Below, piece after piece: positions 31,831 to 40,657 of a DNA stretch of 48,363 bases. A program made the translations under genes and the position numbers. The notes beneath the pieces were generated by a model. The model made no database searches. It was not told the DNA's origin and worked only from the letters and a program-made list of their open reading frames with translations. The stretch is from Actinomycetes bacterium (GTDB lineage: Bacteria > Actinomycetota > Acidimicrobiia > Acidimicrobiales > RAAP-2): positions 1 to 48,363 of the forward strand of contig JAKBAB010000005.1 in assembly GCA_021815645.1 (NCBI GenBank). Direction: 5' to 3'. Position 1 is the first letter of the stretch. Each line of letters opens with the position of its first letter.

Positions 31831-32763
31831 CTACGCGCCACTCATCGTCGCACTGGGTACACCGTCCATGACGCTTCGAATCGCTTGCGCCGCGCCGAGG
31901 AGAGCCGCGCTCTCGGCGGGAATGATGAGTTTGGTGTTCTCACTAGCGGCGAATTTAGCCAAAGTGTCGAGTTGCAAAATCGCCACCACGGTGGAGTCGG
32001 GGTTCTGACCTTTAATTGCCGAATAGACGAGTGAGATTGCTTGCGCCCGACCCTCGGCTTCGAGAATCTGGGCCTGTCGCGCTCCCTCCGCGCGCAGAAT
32101 TGCTGACTGCTGCGCACCTTCCGCCTCTTTAATTGCGGCTTGGCGCTGGCCATCGGCGACGTTGACGGCGGACTGTTGCTGCCCCTCAGATTCGAGAATG
32201 CGGGCCCGCTTTTCTTGGTCGGCCTGCTTCTGGAGGGCCATGGCCTGAAGAATCTGGTCCGGCGGAGTGATTTCGAGAACTTCGACCCGATTGATACGCA
32301 CGCCCCACTTATCGGTTGCCTCCTCCATCTGGGTTTGCAGCAACGTACCGATTCGCTCGCGCTGAGAAAAGGCCTCGTCGAGCGAGATCGATCCAAAAAC
32401 GGCCCTCACCGAAGTGCGGGCGAGATTGTCCACGCTGACTAGATAGTCGGAGTTCGTAAACAGGGCTAGGCGCACGTCCACGACTTGGGAGAAAATTGTC
32501 GCATTGACGATGACCGCCACGTTGTCGCGCGTAATGACTTGCTGACGGTCGCCGGTACGGGGGGTTTCCCTCACGTCGATGATCTTCATAACTTCAATGA
32601 AGGGGAAGATGAACGTTAGCCCCGGGTTCTTGATGTCCTTGAACTCACCGAAGCGAGTGACGACGCCTTCGAAGCCCTGCTGAACGATACGTACCGACTT
32701 CGAGATAATCGTTATCGTTAACAGGACAATTATGGCCGCGATTACGGCGAGAACGATGCCCAC
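31831..32763 (-). CDS. SPFH/Band 7 (stomatin-like) membrane protein
   Basis: 310 residues. One N-terminal anchor (MGIVLAVIAAIIVLLTITII) is followed by the SPFH domain (SVRIVQQGFEGVVTRFGEFKDIKNPGLTFIFPFIE, VITRDNVAVIVNATIFSQVVD, LARTSVRAVFGSISLDEAFSQRERIGTLLQTQMEEATDKWGVRINRVEVLEI) and a coiled-coil rich in A/E/Q (SEGQQQSAVNVADGQRQAAIKEAEGAQQSAILRAEGARQAQILEAEGRAQAI). It is close to stomatin/QmcA. GTG start after GGGGAGG. It likely forms ring oligomers with the neighbouring NfeD protein. Confidence 0.9.
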   Translation of the reverse strand: MGIVLAVIAAIIVLLTITIISKSVRIVQQGFEGVVTRFGEFKDIKNPGLTFIFPFIEVMKIIDVRETPRTGDRQQVITRDNVAVIVNATIFSQVVDVRLALFTNSDYLVSVDNLARTSVRAVFGSISLDEAFSQRERIGTLLQTQMEEATDKWGVRINRVEVLEITPPDQILQAMALQKQADQEKRARILESEGQQQSAVNVADGQRQAAIKEAEGAQQSAILRAEGARQAQILEAEGRAQAISLVYSAIKGQNPDSTVVAILQLDTLAKFAASENTKLIIPAESAALLGAAQAIRSVMDGVPSATMSGA

Positions 32764-32999
32764 AGATTCCTCCCCTACCTCGACGAACCGACGACGGCCC
32801 CGACTTCCCCGCCCCGTTTCGCCTCTCGTGCGAAGTGTATCGGACGAATTTTCCTAGCGGGAGAGTAGTCGGCGAGGCCAATCCCTCTACGAGCACCCCT
32901 CGCGGTGAATCGTTCACGCCGCCGTCGGCGCGGAGTGCGACCTTCCTGATAAAACGGAGCGGTAAACGCGACGGGCCCACCGGCGCAGAGAGGAGAGTC

Positions 33000-34322
33000 G
33001 TGGACGTCGCCACGTTCGTCGCGAACGCCTTCGGCCGTCAACTCCCCTTTCGGGTGGAGGCCTACGACGGTAGTGTCGCGGAGCCGACCGTTGTGTCACC
33101 GGCCAACGACGTCACGCTGCGAATATTGAGTCGCGACGCCATCGCCCGGGTTCTCACCCACCCCGGCGAACTCGGCGTCGCGCGGGCCTACGTCGCCGGA
33201 GACCTGGAGCTCGACGGGGACATTGACCACCTATTTGACATCGCGCTGCCTCCGGCGCGCCAACTACTCAACGTCACCAACCTAAAGGCGCTACTTTCGA
33301 GCGCGGGTGTGAGTACCCTGCGGCCCCTACCTCCTCCGTCGATTGAGGCACGGCCGAGGGGCGTTTTGCACTCGAGGGCTCGGGACCGCCACGCGGTGAC
33401 CCATCACTATGACGTTTCGAATCGATTTTACGAATTGGTCCTCGGCACCTCGATGACCTATTCCTGCGCCGTCTTTCGAACGGCCGACGACTCACTCGAA
33501 GTGGCCCAGACGCGCAAGGTGGACCTCGTCGCGCGCAAGCTCGGTCTTAGCCCCGGCCAAAGACTGCTCGACGTCGGCTGTGGTTGGGGCACGATGGCCA
33601 TCCACGCCGCGCGCGAGTACGGTGCGCGCGTCGTGGGCGTCACGCTCTCGGAGCCGCAGCGAACTTACGCCACCGAGCGCGCGCGAGTTGCCGGAGTCGC
33701 CGACCTAGTGGAGTTCCGCGTGCAGGACTATCGCGACGTCGTTGATGGTCCTTTCGACGCCATTAGCTCGATCGGAATGTCCGAGCACGTCGGACGACGG
33801 GCGCTCGCTCGATACAGCCAACAGTTATGGGACCTGCTGGTTCCCGGTGGAAGGTTTCTCAACCACGCGATCGGGCGACCGGCGTCACTCGACGACGATC
33901 CTCAGCCGACGCGCTGGAGTGAGTTCGCTCGCCAGAGTCAACTGGCGCTCGCGTTACGCACGTCATCAAAAACTGGCAGTCCCTTTATCGACCGATACGT
34001 CTTTCCCGATGGCGAGCTGCACGAGGTCGGTACTTTGGTGTCAACTTTCCAAGCCCACGGATTCGAAGTTCGACACCTGGAGAGTCTTCGCGAACACTAC
34101 GCGGTCACGTTGCGACACTGGGTCAACAACCTGACGCGGCACTTCGACGACGCGGTGCAAGAGGTCGGGATGCAACGAGCGCGAGCGTGGCGGCTCTACA
34201 TGTCCGCGTCGGCCGTCGCTTTCGAGCGCCACCACTTAGAGATTCACCAGATCCTGAACGTTCGTCCACTACGCGGAGTGAGCGGCGTGGGTTGGCGGCC
34301 ACAGTTCGAGCCGACTTTCTGA
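33000..34322 (+). CDS. cfa: Cyclopropane-fatty-acyl-phospholipid synthase family methyltransferase
   Basis: 440 residues from GTG 33000, selected because GAGGAGAG lies just upstream and the ORF-track extension lacks homology. An N-terminal lipid-binding part (LGVARAYVAGDLELDGDIDHLFDIAL) precedes the SAM-dependent methyltransferase: HAVTHHYDVSNRFYELVLGTSMTYSCAVF, LLDVGCGWGTMAIHAAREYGARVVGVTLSEPQ, SSIGMSEHVG and HWVNNLTRHFDDAVQEVGMQRARAWRLYMSASAVAFE. It transfers methylene or methyl from SAM to double bonds of membrane phospholipid acyl chains. Cyclopropane versus branched (10-methyl) product cannot be told from sequence. A DUF1003 gene follows. Confidence 0.87.
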   Translation: MDVATFVANAFGRQLPFRVEAYDGSVAEPTVVSPANDVTLRILSRDAIARVLTHPGELGVARAYVAGDLELDGDIDHLFDIALPPARQLLNVTNLKALLSSAGVSTLRPLPPPSIEARPRGVLHSRARDRHAVTHHYDVSNRFYELVLGTSMTYSCAVFRTADDSLEVAQTRKVDLVARKLGLSPGQRLLDVGCGWGTMAIHAAREYGARVVGVTLSEPQRTYATERARVAGVADLVEFRVQDYRDVVDGPFDAISSIGMSEHVGRRALARYSQQLWDLLVPGGRFLNHAIGRPASLDDDPQPTRWSEFARQSQLALALRTSSKTGSPFIDRYVFPDGELHEVGTLVSTFQAHGFEVRHLESLREHYAVTLRHWVNNLTRHFDDAVQEVGMQRARAWRLYMSASAVAFERHHLEIHQILNVRPLRGVSGVGWRPQFEPTF

Positions 34323-34354
34323 CGACACTACGGCTCCCCGCGGCCGACCTCGCC

Positions 34355-34870
34355 ATGTGGGACGATTTTGACATGAGCAGAGGTTGGAAGACCCATTGGC
34401 ACAATCACCCCGGAGTCCGTTCCGGCGGCGACCTAACGCGGGGCGAGCGGGCCGCCGATCGAATGCGCAACGTTATGGGATCGTGGGGCTTCGTTTTCGC
34501 ATTCTTCGTTGTCATGATCGCTTGGGCCCTCGTCAATACGGTCCTCATTGAACACGTTCTGCACCGACGGGCTTTCGATCCCTACCCTTATATCCTCTTA
34601 AACCTCTTCCTCTCCATGATGGCCGGTGTCCAGGCGGCGGCCCTGCTCATCGCCGCCAAAAGGGCCGACGCGATCTCGTCGGAAGTCGCGCTTCACACCG
34701 CGAGCAACACCGACGACATCAAGCGACTCATCGAAGAGAACACCGAACTGACCTCGCGCATCAAAGCCGCCACCGATCTCCTCGACGAAATCCATCTCCA
34801 CGTCGCCAACATTGGTAAAACGGTAGGCGCCGAGCCCGGTCAATTCGCCCCGAAGCCGCGGGCGACCTAG
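34355..34870 (+). CDS. DUF1003 membrane protein
   Basis: 171 residues from ATG 34355 (or 165 from ATG 34373, MSRGWKTHWHNHPG). DUF1003 blocks: GERAADRMRNVMGSWGFVFAFFVVMIAWALVNTVLIEHVL (first span) and FDPYPYILLNLFLSMMAGVQAAALLIAAKR (second span), followed by a coiled coil (NTDDIKRLIEENTELTSRIKAATDLLDEIHLHV). Function unknown in the family. The ORF track's longer N-terminus overlaps cfa in another frame and is unsupported. Its stop codon overlaps that of the convergent HxlR gene by 3 bp. Confidence 0.8.
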   Translation: MWDDFDMSRGWKTHWHNHPGVRSGGDLTRGERAADRMRNVMGSWGFVFAFFVVMIAWALVNTVLIEHVLHRRAFDPYPYILLNLFLSMMAGVQAAALLIAAKRADAISSEVALHTASNTDDIKRLIEENTELTSRIKAATDLLDEIHLHVANIGKTVGAEPGQFAPKPRAT

Positions 34871-35358
34871 TCGCTCCCGCCGGGCGTGGCGCGAGCGCCG
34901 AGTGCGGCTTCGTCGCGACCGGGTCCCGCGACGACGTCGACGTCTCGGTACGTCATGACGTCACCACACGCCTCGCAGGTCATAACGGCGGTCGTCACTC
35001 GTTCACAGCGACGGTGAATCATCTCAACGGGCGGACCCGCGGGGGCTGAATACCGGTCGCCCCATTGACGCAGGGCGGTTAACACTGGCCACAGGTCGCG
35101 TCCCTTGTCGCTCAGGCGATATTCACTGCGCGGAGGGTGAACGCGGTAGGGCACTTTGACCAGAACCCCCGACGCCACGAGCCGATTTAGTCGGGCGTCG
35201 AGGATGTTTCGAGAGATTCCCAGGCGACGCTGAAACTGCTCAAAGCGCGTAAAACCCAAAAACGCGTCCCGCACGATCAGCAGGCTCCACCACTCACCCA
35301 CCACGTCCAAGCACTGGGCAACCGAGCAGTCCATTCCTGCGAAACTCTTTTTTTCCAC
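34867..35358 (-). CDS. HxlR-family transcriptional regulator
   Basis: 163 residues from GTG 35358, which has GGAGG 5 bp upstream; the ATG at 35382 lacks one and lies in the -10 box. CSVAQCLDVVGEWWSLLIVRDAFLGFTRFEQFQRRLGISRNILDARLNRLVASGVLVKVPY is the winged helix of HxlR proteins, and the tail has CEACGDVMTYRDVDVV, a CxxC that may bind zinc. It is divergent from the DHA2-type MFS exporter gene 54 bp away and probably controls it, responding to an exported compound or its redox state (inference). Confidence 0.85.
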   Translation of the reverse strand: MEKKSFAGMDCSVAQCLDVVGEWWSLLIVRDAFLGFTRFEQFQRRLGISRNILDARLNRLVASGVLVKVPYRVHPPRSEYRLSDKGRDLWPVLTALRQWGDRYSAPAGPPVEMIHRRCERVTTAVMTCEACGDVMTYRDVDVVAGPGRDEAALGARATPGGSD

Positions 35359-35380
35359 GAGAACCTCCGTTATCAGTTGC

Positions 35381-35386
35381 ATTATA
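35381..35386 (-). promoter_or_regulatory. Consensus -10 box (TATAAT) for the HxlR gene
   Basis: The minus strand has a perfect TATAAT 22 bp before the HxlR GTG, with a ribosome site between. It lies in the 54-bp divergent gap with the MFS exporter start, so HxlR could bind here and regulate both genes. Confidence 0.5.
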
Positions 35387-35412
35387 GAACTAAGTAGGGT
35401 AGCGTTGCGGAC

Positions 35413-36876
35413 GTGAGGCGAGGTGAGGAAACCGACGTAACCTCGCGACGGCGTTCTCGCGTCGTCTTCGCGGTCACGGCTCTCGGAGCGTTTATGGCGT
35501 CGCTCGACCTATCGATCGTCAACGTGGCCTTCCCCGCACTCGAGAGAACCTTCACCCACGACTCACCTTCCGTCCTTTCGTGGGTCCTCACTGGGTACTC
35601 CATCGTTTTTGGCTCACTGCTCGTCGTCGCGGGGCGCACCGCAGACCGACTCGGCGCTCGCCGGATCTTCTTCGCCGGACTCGGGGTCTTTTGCTTCGGG
35701 TCTCTCCTGTGCGCAGTAGCGCCGAGCGTGGCGCTACTCATCGCGGGCCGAGCGGTTCAGGGCGTGGGGGCCGCGGCCGTTCTACCGTCGTCCCTGGGCC
35801 TTCTCCTGGGCGCTTTCTCCGTCGAGCGACGTTCCCAGGTCGTGGCGATGTGGGGTGGAATCGGGGCCCTCGCGGTGGCTACGGGCCCATCCCTCGGGGC
35901 CGCGCTCATAACGGCCTTCTCCTGGCGCGCCGCCTTCTACGTGAATCTTCCGGTTGGACTGGTCGCTTGGCTCATGGGGCGACGAGTCTTGGTCGAAAGT
36001 CGAGCACTCACCAATTCGAAGAGTTCGGGGCCGGACTACCCCGGTGTGTTCCTCTTAGGTGGCGCGCTCGCCACGCTAGTCCTGGCGATCTCTCAAGGAC
36101 CGAGTTGGGGCTGGACGCACCCGAGGGTCTTCGGGGCTCTGGCGCTATCTCTGGTACTGGGAGTCCTATTCATTATTCGATCCGCCCACCACGACGAACC
36201 GGTACTAGACCTTCGACTTTTTCGGGCCCGCTCGTTCTCCGTCGCCAACGCGGCCGTTCTGGCTTACTCGATGGGCTTTTTCGCGATGCTGCTCGGTAAC
36301 ATTCTCTTCCTCACGAGCGTTTGGCACTACTCCATCCTCGAGGCCGGGCTCTCGGTCACCCCGGGACCCATCGTGGTGGCGCTCGTGTCAGGTCCCGCGG
36401 GGCGACTAGCGTCACGGGTGGGCTTTCGACCCGTTCTCCTCGCCGGTTCGGCCATTTTCGCCGGTGGTCTGGTGTGGTACGCCGCCGTCATCGGCGGCGC
36501 GGCCGACTACCCGGGCCGATGGTTACCCGGTACCCTCGTCGTCGGGCTAGGAATCGGATTGACGTTCCCCGTCCTCAGCGCCGCCGCGGTCGCCAGCTTG
36601 GAGCCCTCGCGTTACTCGGTCGGTAGTGCGGTGAACCAAACGGCCCGCCAGATCGGCGGAGCCCTGGGCGTCGCGATTCTGGTAGTCGTAGTCGGAACGC
36701 CCACCAGCGCTCGGATGGCGCTCGAACACTTCCGACATCTGTGGATCTTTTCGGCCGCTATGGCCGTTCTCTCGGGCCTCACCTGCACGCAACTGCGCCG
36801 ACCGGCAACGACCAAGACGAACGCGGACCTCACTAATTCGCTTAGCGTTTCGGCCAAGACTCGCGAGGCCGACTAA
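35413..36876 (+). CDS. MFS multidrug exporter, DHA2 (EmrB/QacA) type
   Basis: 487 residues and about 14 membrane spans. Family motifs: LGAFMASLDLSIVNVAFPAL (TM1, motif D1 with Asp), GRTADRLGARRIFFAGL (loop 2-3 motif A), and AVQGVGAAAVLPSSLGLLLGAFSVERRSQVVAMWGGIGALAVATGPSLGAAL (motifs B and C for antiporters). Proton-driven efflux of an amphipathic compound is expected. The GTG start has no clear ribosome site. Divergent HxlR regulator upstream. One of three DHA2 exporters in the window. Confidence 0.87.
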   Translation: MRRGEETDVTSRRRSRVVFAVTALGAFMASLDLSIVNVAFPALERTFTHDSPSVLSWVLTGYSIVFGSLLVVAGRTADRLGARRIFFAGLGVFCFGSLLCAVAPSVALLIAGRAVQGVGAAAVLPSSLGLLLGAFSVERRSQVVAMWGGIGALAVATGPSLGAALITAFSWRAAFYVNLPVGLVAWLMGRRVLVESRALTNSKSSGPDYPGVFLLGGALATLVLAISQGPSWGWTHPRVFGALALSLVLGVLFIIRSAHHDEPVLDLRLFRARSFSVANAAVLAYSMGFFAMLLGNILFLTSVWHYSILEAGLSVTPGPIVVALVSGPAGRLASRVGFRPVLLAGSAIFAGGLVWYAAVIGGAADYPGRWLPGTLVVGLGIGLTFPVLSAAAVASLEPSRYSVGSAVNQTARQIGGALGVAILVVVVGTPTSARMALEHFRHLWIFSAAMAVLSGLTCTQLRRPATTKTNADLTNSLSVSAKTREAD

Positions 36877-37010
36877 GGAATCCGCCGCGGTCGAACCAGT
36901 ATTGGCGGTCCCCCCGTTGCGTGCGAACGAAGTACGCTACAAACGAGGAGGCGCGGCGAATGCGCGGCGCCACCGGGCAGTATCGGGCGGAACGTGAGGG
37001 GAGTTTCTAG

Positions 37011-38816
37011 GTGGAGCCGACCGATACGAGTAATCCCGACTACTTCCACAAGGTTGTCGACTGCCAGTGGGCCTGCCCGGCCCACACCAACGTCCCTGGC
37101 TATATCCGGCTCATCGCTCAGGGCCGCTTCGACGACGCGTACCTTTTAAACCGCGAGTCAAACGTCTTCCCCGGCATTTTGGGGCGAACGTGTGACCGGC
37201 CGTGCGAACCGGCCTGTCGACGGGAGCGCGTAGACGGAGCACCGGTAGCGATCTGTCGACTCAAGCGCGTGGCGAGTGACCTACGCGGCGACGTCCTCGG
37301 GCGACTACCACCTATTCCCGACGCCAAAAACGGACGGCGCGTCGCCTGCGTGGGCGCGGGACCCGCCTCACTTACGGTCGCGAACGACCTCATGCCCCTC
37401 GGCTACGAAGTGACGATCTTCGAACAGTTCGAGCGACCCGGCGGCCTCATGCGAACGAACATTCCCTCCTTTCGACTGCCCGAGTCGGTCCTCGACGAAG
37501 AGACCGCGATGATTATCGACATGGGTGTGAACGTTCGCTACGGCACGCCCGTAACGAGCCTGCGCGCGCTCCTCGCCGAAGGCTACGACGCCCTATTCGT
37601 TGGCGTCGGCGCGCCACGCGGTAAGGAACTCGAGCTGCCCGGGCGCCACGACGACGTTAATTCACGTATTCACATCGGAATCGATTGGCTCGAGTCCGTA
37701 GCCTTCGGACACGTAAGTGAGATTGGTGAACGCGTCCTCATAATCGGCGTCGGCAACACCGCCATGGACTGCTGTCGGACGTCACGAAGGCTCGGCGGAC
37801 GGGACATTAAAGTCATGGCGCGCCGCCCGCGCGAATTCTTCAAGGCCTCACCGTGGGAGCTCGACGACGCCGAGGAAGAGGGAGTCGACATATGGGTCAA
37901 TTACGCACCGACGCGATTCGTCGTGGAGGGCGGTCGCCTCGTGGGCATGGAGTTCGAGCGATTGGAGTGGGACGAGGCCGGTAGAAACTCGACAACCCTA
38001 GAGACCGTCATCCTTCCCTGCGACGACGTCATATTGGCGATCGGCCAAGAGAACGCGTTCCCCTGGATTGAAAGAGACCTCAACCTCGAGTTCGATGAAT
38101 GGGACGTACCGGTCGTTAACGAGACGACTATGGGGAGTTCGCTGCCGGGAGTCTTCTTCGGCGGCGACGCCGCCTTCGGTCCGAAGAACATCATCTGGGC
38201 CGTCGCACACGGACACGCGGCCGCAATCTCCATCGACAACTACTGCCGAGGCGTCGGCCTCGAAGAACGCCCGCCCGTCGGCGCCACCCTGGTTAGTCAG
38301 AAAATGGGAATGAGCGAATGGCGCTACCACAACGACTACAACCCTTCGTCACGCCAAAAGATGAGTCACGTAGATCTGACCGAGCGATTCTCGTCTCTCA
38401 ATCTCGAAGTGGAGTTGGGATTTAGCGCGGAACAGACAGCCCGGGAAGTGCAACGTTGCCTCAACTGCGACGTCCAAACCGCTTTCAGCGCCAAGCTGTG
38501 CATCGAGTGCGACGCGTGTCTCGACATCTGCCCCGTACAGTGTTTGACAATTACCGACAACGGCGAAGAGGCGGACCTGCGCCAACGGCTCTTGGCGCCG
38601 GCCACCAATCTCAGCCAAGAGCTCTTCGTCTCTGAGCCGCTGCCCCAGACGGGCCGCGTCATGGTTAAAGACGAGAACGTGTGCGTACACTGCGGACTGT
38701 GCGCCGAGCGCTGCCCCACGGCGGCGTGGGACATGGCCCTATTTGACCTCGCCATTCCCTACGCACGATCGGCGAACTTCATCGCGGTACCGATCGGCAT
38801 TGGTGGACAGTCGTGA
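37011..38816 (+). CDS. korC: GltD-like NAD(P)H/FAD/Fe-S subunit of the 2-oxoacid:ferredoxin oxidoreductase
   Basis: 601 residues. N-terminal Fe-S region of the GltD/dihydropyrimidine-dehydrogenase type (CPAHTNVPGYIRLI...GRTCDRPCEPACRRERVDGAPVAICRLKR), FAD fold VACVGAGPASLTVANDLMPLGYEVTIFEQ, NAD(P)H fold VLIIGVGNTAMDCCRTSRRLGG, then at the C-terminus a Cys-rich module LCIECDACLDICPVQC and CVHCGLCAERCP for two [4Fe-4S] clusters. The stop overlaps korA by 4 bp (GTGA) and korB follows. Known precedent: KorC-type third subunits in Thauera and Azoarcus aromatic degraders, which connect the enzyme to NAD(P). It should let reduced ferredoxin-level electrons reach NADP+ or the reverse. GTG start, weak ribosome site GAGGGGAG. 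Confidence 0.82.
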   Translation: MEPTDTSNPDYFHKVVDCQWACPAHTNVPGYIRLIAQGRFDDAYLLNRESNVFPGILGRTCDRPCEPACRRERVDGAPVAICRLKRVASDLRGDVLGRLPPIPDAKNGRRVACVGAGPASLTVANDLMPLGYEVTIFEQFERPGGLMRTNIPSFRLPESVLDEETAMIIDMGVNVRYGTPVTSLRALLAEGYDALFVGVGAPRGKELELPGRHDDVNSRIHIGIDWLESVAFGHVSEIGERVLIIGVGNTAMDCCRTSRRLGGRDIKVMARRPREFFKASPWELDDAEEEGVDIWVNYAPTRFVVEGGRLVGMEFERLEWDEAGRNSTTLETVILPCDDVILAIGQENAFPWIERDLNLEFDEWDVPVVNETTMGSSLPGVFFGGDAAFGPKNIIWAVAHGHAAAISIDNYCRGVGLEERPPVGATLVSQKMGMSEWRYHNDYNPSSRQKMSHVDLTERFSSLNLEVELGFSAEQTAREVQRCLNCDVQTAFSAKLCIECDACLDICPVQCLTITDNGEEADLRQRLLAPATNLSQELFVSEPLPQTGRVMVKDENVCVHCGLCAERCPTAAWDMALFDLAIPYARSANFIAVPIGIGGQS

Positions 38817-40657
38817 GTGTGGGCTCTGGCGTGGCGCCCGAGCGGGTCAACGACTTTTCCCTGAAGCTCGCCAACGTCAACGGGACCGGTTCGGCCAGCG
38901 CCAACAGCCTCATCGTCCAGGCGATTTTTCGAATGGGCGTACCGGTTTCGGGAAAAAACCTCTTTCCCTCAAACATTCAGGGGCTACCCACGTGGTACGA
39001 AATCCGGGTCAACGGGTCGGGCTACACCGCTCGCTCGTTGGACTACGACCTCGTAGTCACCATGAACGCTCAGACCTACGCGGCGGACATTGACGAAGTC
39101 GCGAGCGGGGGCTACGTCTTGTACGACTCGTCGTGGCCCCTCGACGAATCCCTGCGACGCGACGACGTCACCTTTCTCGGCGTGCCGCTGGCCACCATGT
39201 GCCTCGAAAACTTCACTAAACCACGCGAACGAATCCTGATGAAAAACGTCGCCTACGCGGGCGCCGTGGTGGCCCTGGTGGGCATTGACCTAGACGTGGT
39301 CGCCCGCTTGCTCGACGAGACGTTCTCTCGAAACGAAGCCCTGCGCGACTCCAACCAGCGGGCGCTGCGACTGGGGTACGACTACGCCCGGGAAAACTTC
39401 GACTGTCCCTTGAACTTTCACCTCGAGGCGAGTGACGCGAACGGCGACGCCATTCTCATTGACGGAAACACCGCCATCGCGCTCGGGTGTCTCTACGCGG
39501 GGGCGACCGTCGCGGCGTGGTACCCCATAACGCCGGCGACGGCCGTGATGGACAACTTCACGCGCCTTTGCGCGAAGTATCGCCGAGTTGTTGAGCCGAG
39601 TAACGATTCCGGAGCCGCCGCGACTTTTCGAAACAACTACATGATCATTCAGGCGGAAGACGAAATTGCCTCCATCGGCATGGTGCTCGGAGCCGGCTGG
39701 AGTGGAGCGCGGGCCTTTACCTCCACCTCGGGTCCGGGTATCTCCCTGATGAGCGAACTCATCGGACTCGCCTACTACACCGAGATTCCCGCCGTCATCG
39801 TCGACGTCCAACGCGTCGGTCCCTCCACCGGCATGCCGACTCGAACACAGCAAGGTGACTTACTAATGTGCGCGTACGCCAGTCACGGCGACACGCGTCA
39901 CATCGTGCTCTTCCCGAGTGACCCCCACGAATGTTTCGACTTCGCCGTGAAGTCATTCGACCTAGCCGAAAGGTTCCAGACACCGGTTTTCCTCCTAAGC
40001 GACCTCGACATAGGTATGAACGACTGGGTCGTGCCCCCGCTGACCTGGGACGACAACTTCGAGCCCGACCGCGGGCGCGTCCTGAACGACCGAGACCTCG
40101 CGACCATTTCGGAGTTCTTTCGCTACACCAACGAAAACGAAGAGTTCGTCACACCGCGAACGGTGCCGGGCAGCGACGCTAAGGGCGCGTACTTTGTGCG
40201 AGGGTCGGGCCACGACAAGTTCGGTCGCTACACCGAGACTCCCGACGAGTATCGCGAAGTCACAGACCGACTCAAACTCAAGCACGCCGCCGCCGCCGCA
40301 CACGTCCCGCCCGCAATCATCGCGCGTCGCCCCGGGGCGCGTGTGGGGATTATCACCCTGGGCAGCTGCGACCTCGCGGTGCGCGAGGCGATTGACGAAT
40401 TGGCGAGTCGGGGACTCGACTGCGACTTTATGCGCGTACGCGGGTTCCCCTTCGGTGACGAGGTCCGCGACTTCGCCTCGGCTTACGAACGATGTTTCGT
40501 AGTGGAACAGAATCGAGACGGTCAACTCCGATCTCTTCTCTCAATCGAAGCGGGCGTCGATCAGAGTCGACTGGACTCCGTGCTCGCCTACGGCGGGTTC
40601 CCGCTCAGCGCCCCCCACGTCGTCACTAGCGTCCTCACGCAAATGGAGATTCACTGA
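38813..40657 (+). CDS. korA: 2-oxoacid:ferredoxin oxidoreductase, fused gamma-alpha subunit
   Basis: 614 residues. The N-terminal gamma domain (about 1-190: LANVNGTGSASANSLIVQAIFRMGVPVSGKNLFPSNIQGLPTWYEIRVN) is fused to the alpha domain (about 210-614), which starts IALGCLYAGATVAAWYPITPATAVMD and continues with ARAFTSTSGPGISLMSELIGLAYYTEIPAVIVDVQRVGPSTGMPTRTQQGDLLMC, the signatures of KorA/PorA. The order gamma-alpha is the usual arrangement of actinobacterial KorA. It binds the 2-oxoacid and, with KorB, makes acyl-CoA plus reduced ferredoxin; 2-oxoglutarate is the probable substrate, making it a TCA-cycle enzyme. Overlaps korB by one base (TGATG). Confidence 0.92.
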   Translation: MSVGSGVAPERVNDFSLKLANVNGTGSASANSLIVQAIFRMGVPVSGKNLFPSNIQGLPTWYEIRVNGSGYTARSLDYDLVVTMNAQTYAADIDEVASGGYVLYDSSWPLDESLRRDDVTFLGVPLATMCLENFTKPRERILMKNVAYAGAVVALVGIDLDVVARLLDETFSRNEALRDSNQRALRLGYDYARENFDCPLNFHLEASDANGDAILIDGNTAIALGCLYAGATVAAWYPITPATAVMDNFTRLCAKYRRVVEPSNDSGAAATFRNNYMIIQAEDEIASIGMVLGAGWSGARAFTSTSGPGISLMSELIGLAYYTEIPAVIVDVQRVGPSTGMPTRTQQGDLLMCAYASHGDTRHIVLFPSDPHECFDFAVKSFDLAERFQTPVFLLSDLDIGMNDWVVPPLTWDDNFEPDRGRVLNDRDLATISEFFRYTNENEEFVTPRTVPGSDAKGAYFVRGSGHDKFGRYTETPDEYREVTDRLKLKHAAAAAHVPPAIIARRPGARVGIITLGSCDLAVREAIDELASRGLDCDFMRVRGFPFGDEVRDFASAYERCFVVEQNRDGQLRSLLSIEAGVDQSRLDSVLAYGGFPLSAPHVVTSVLTQMEIH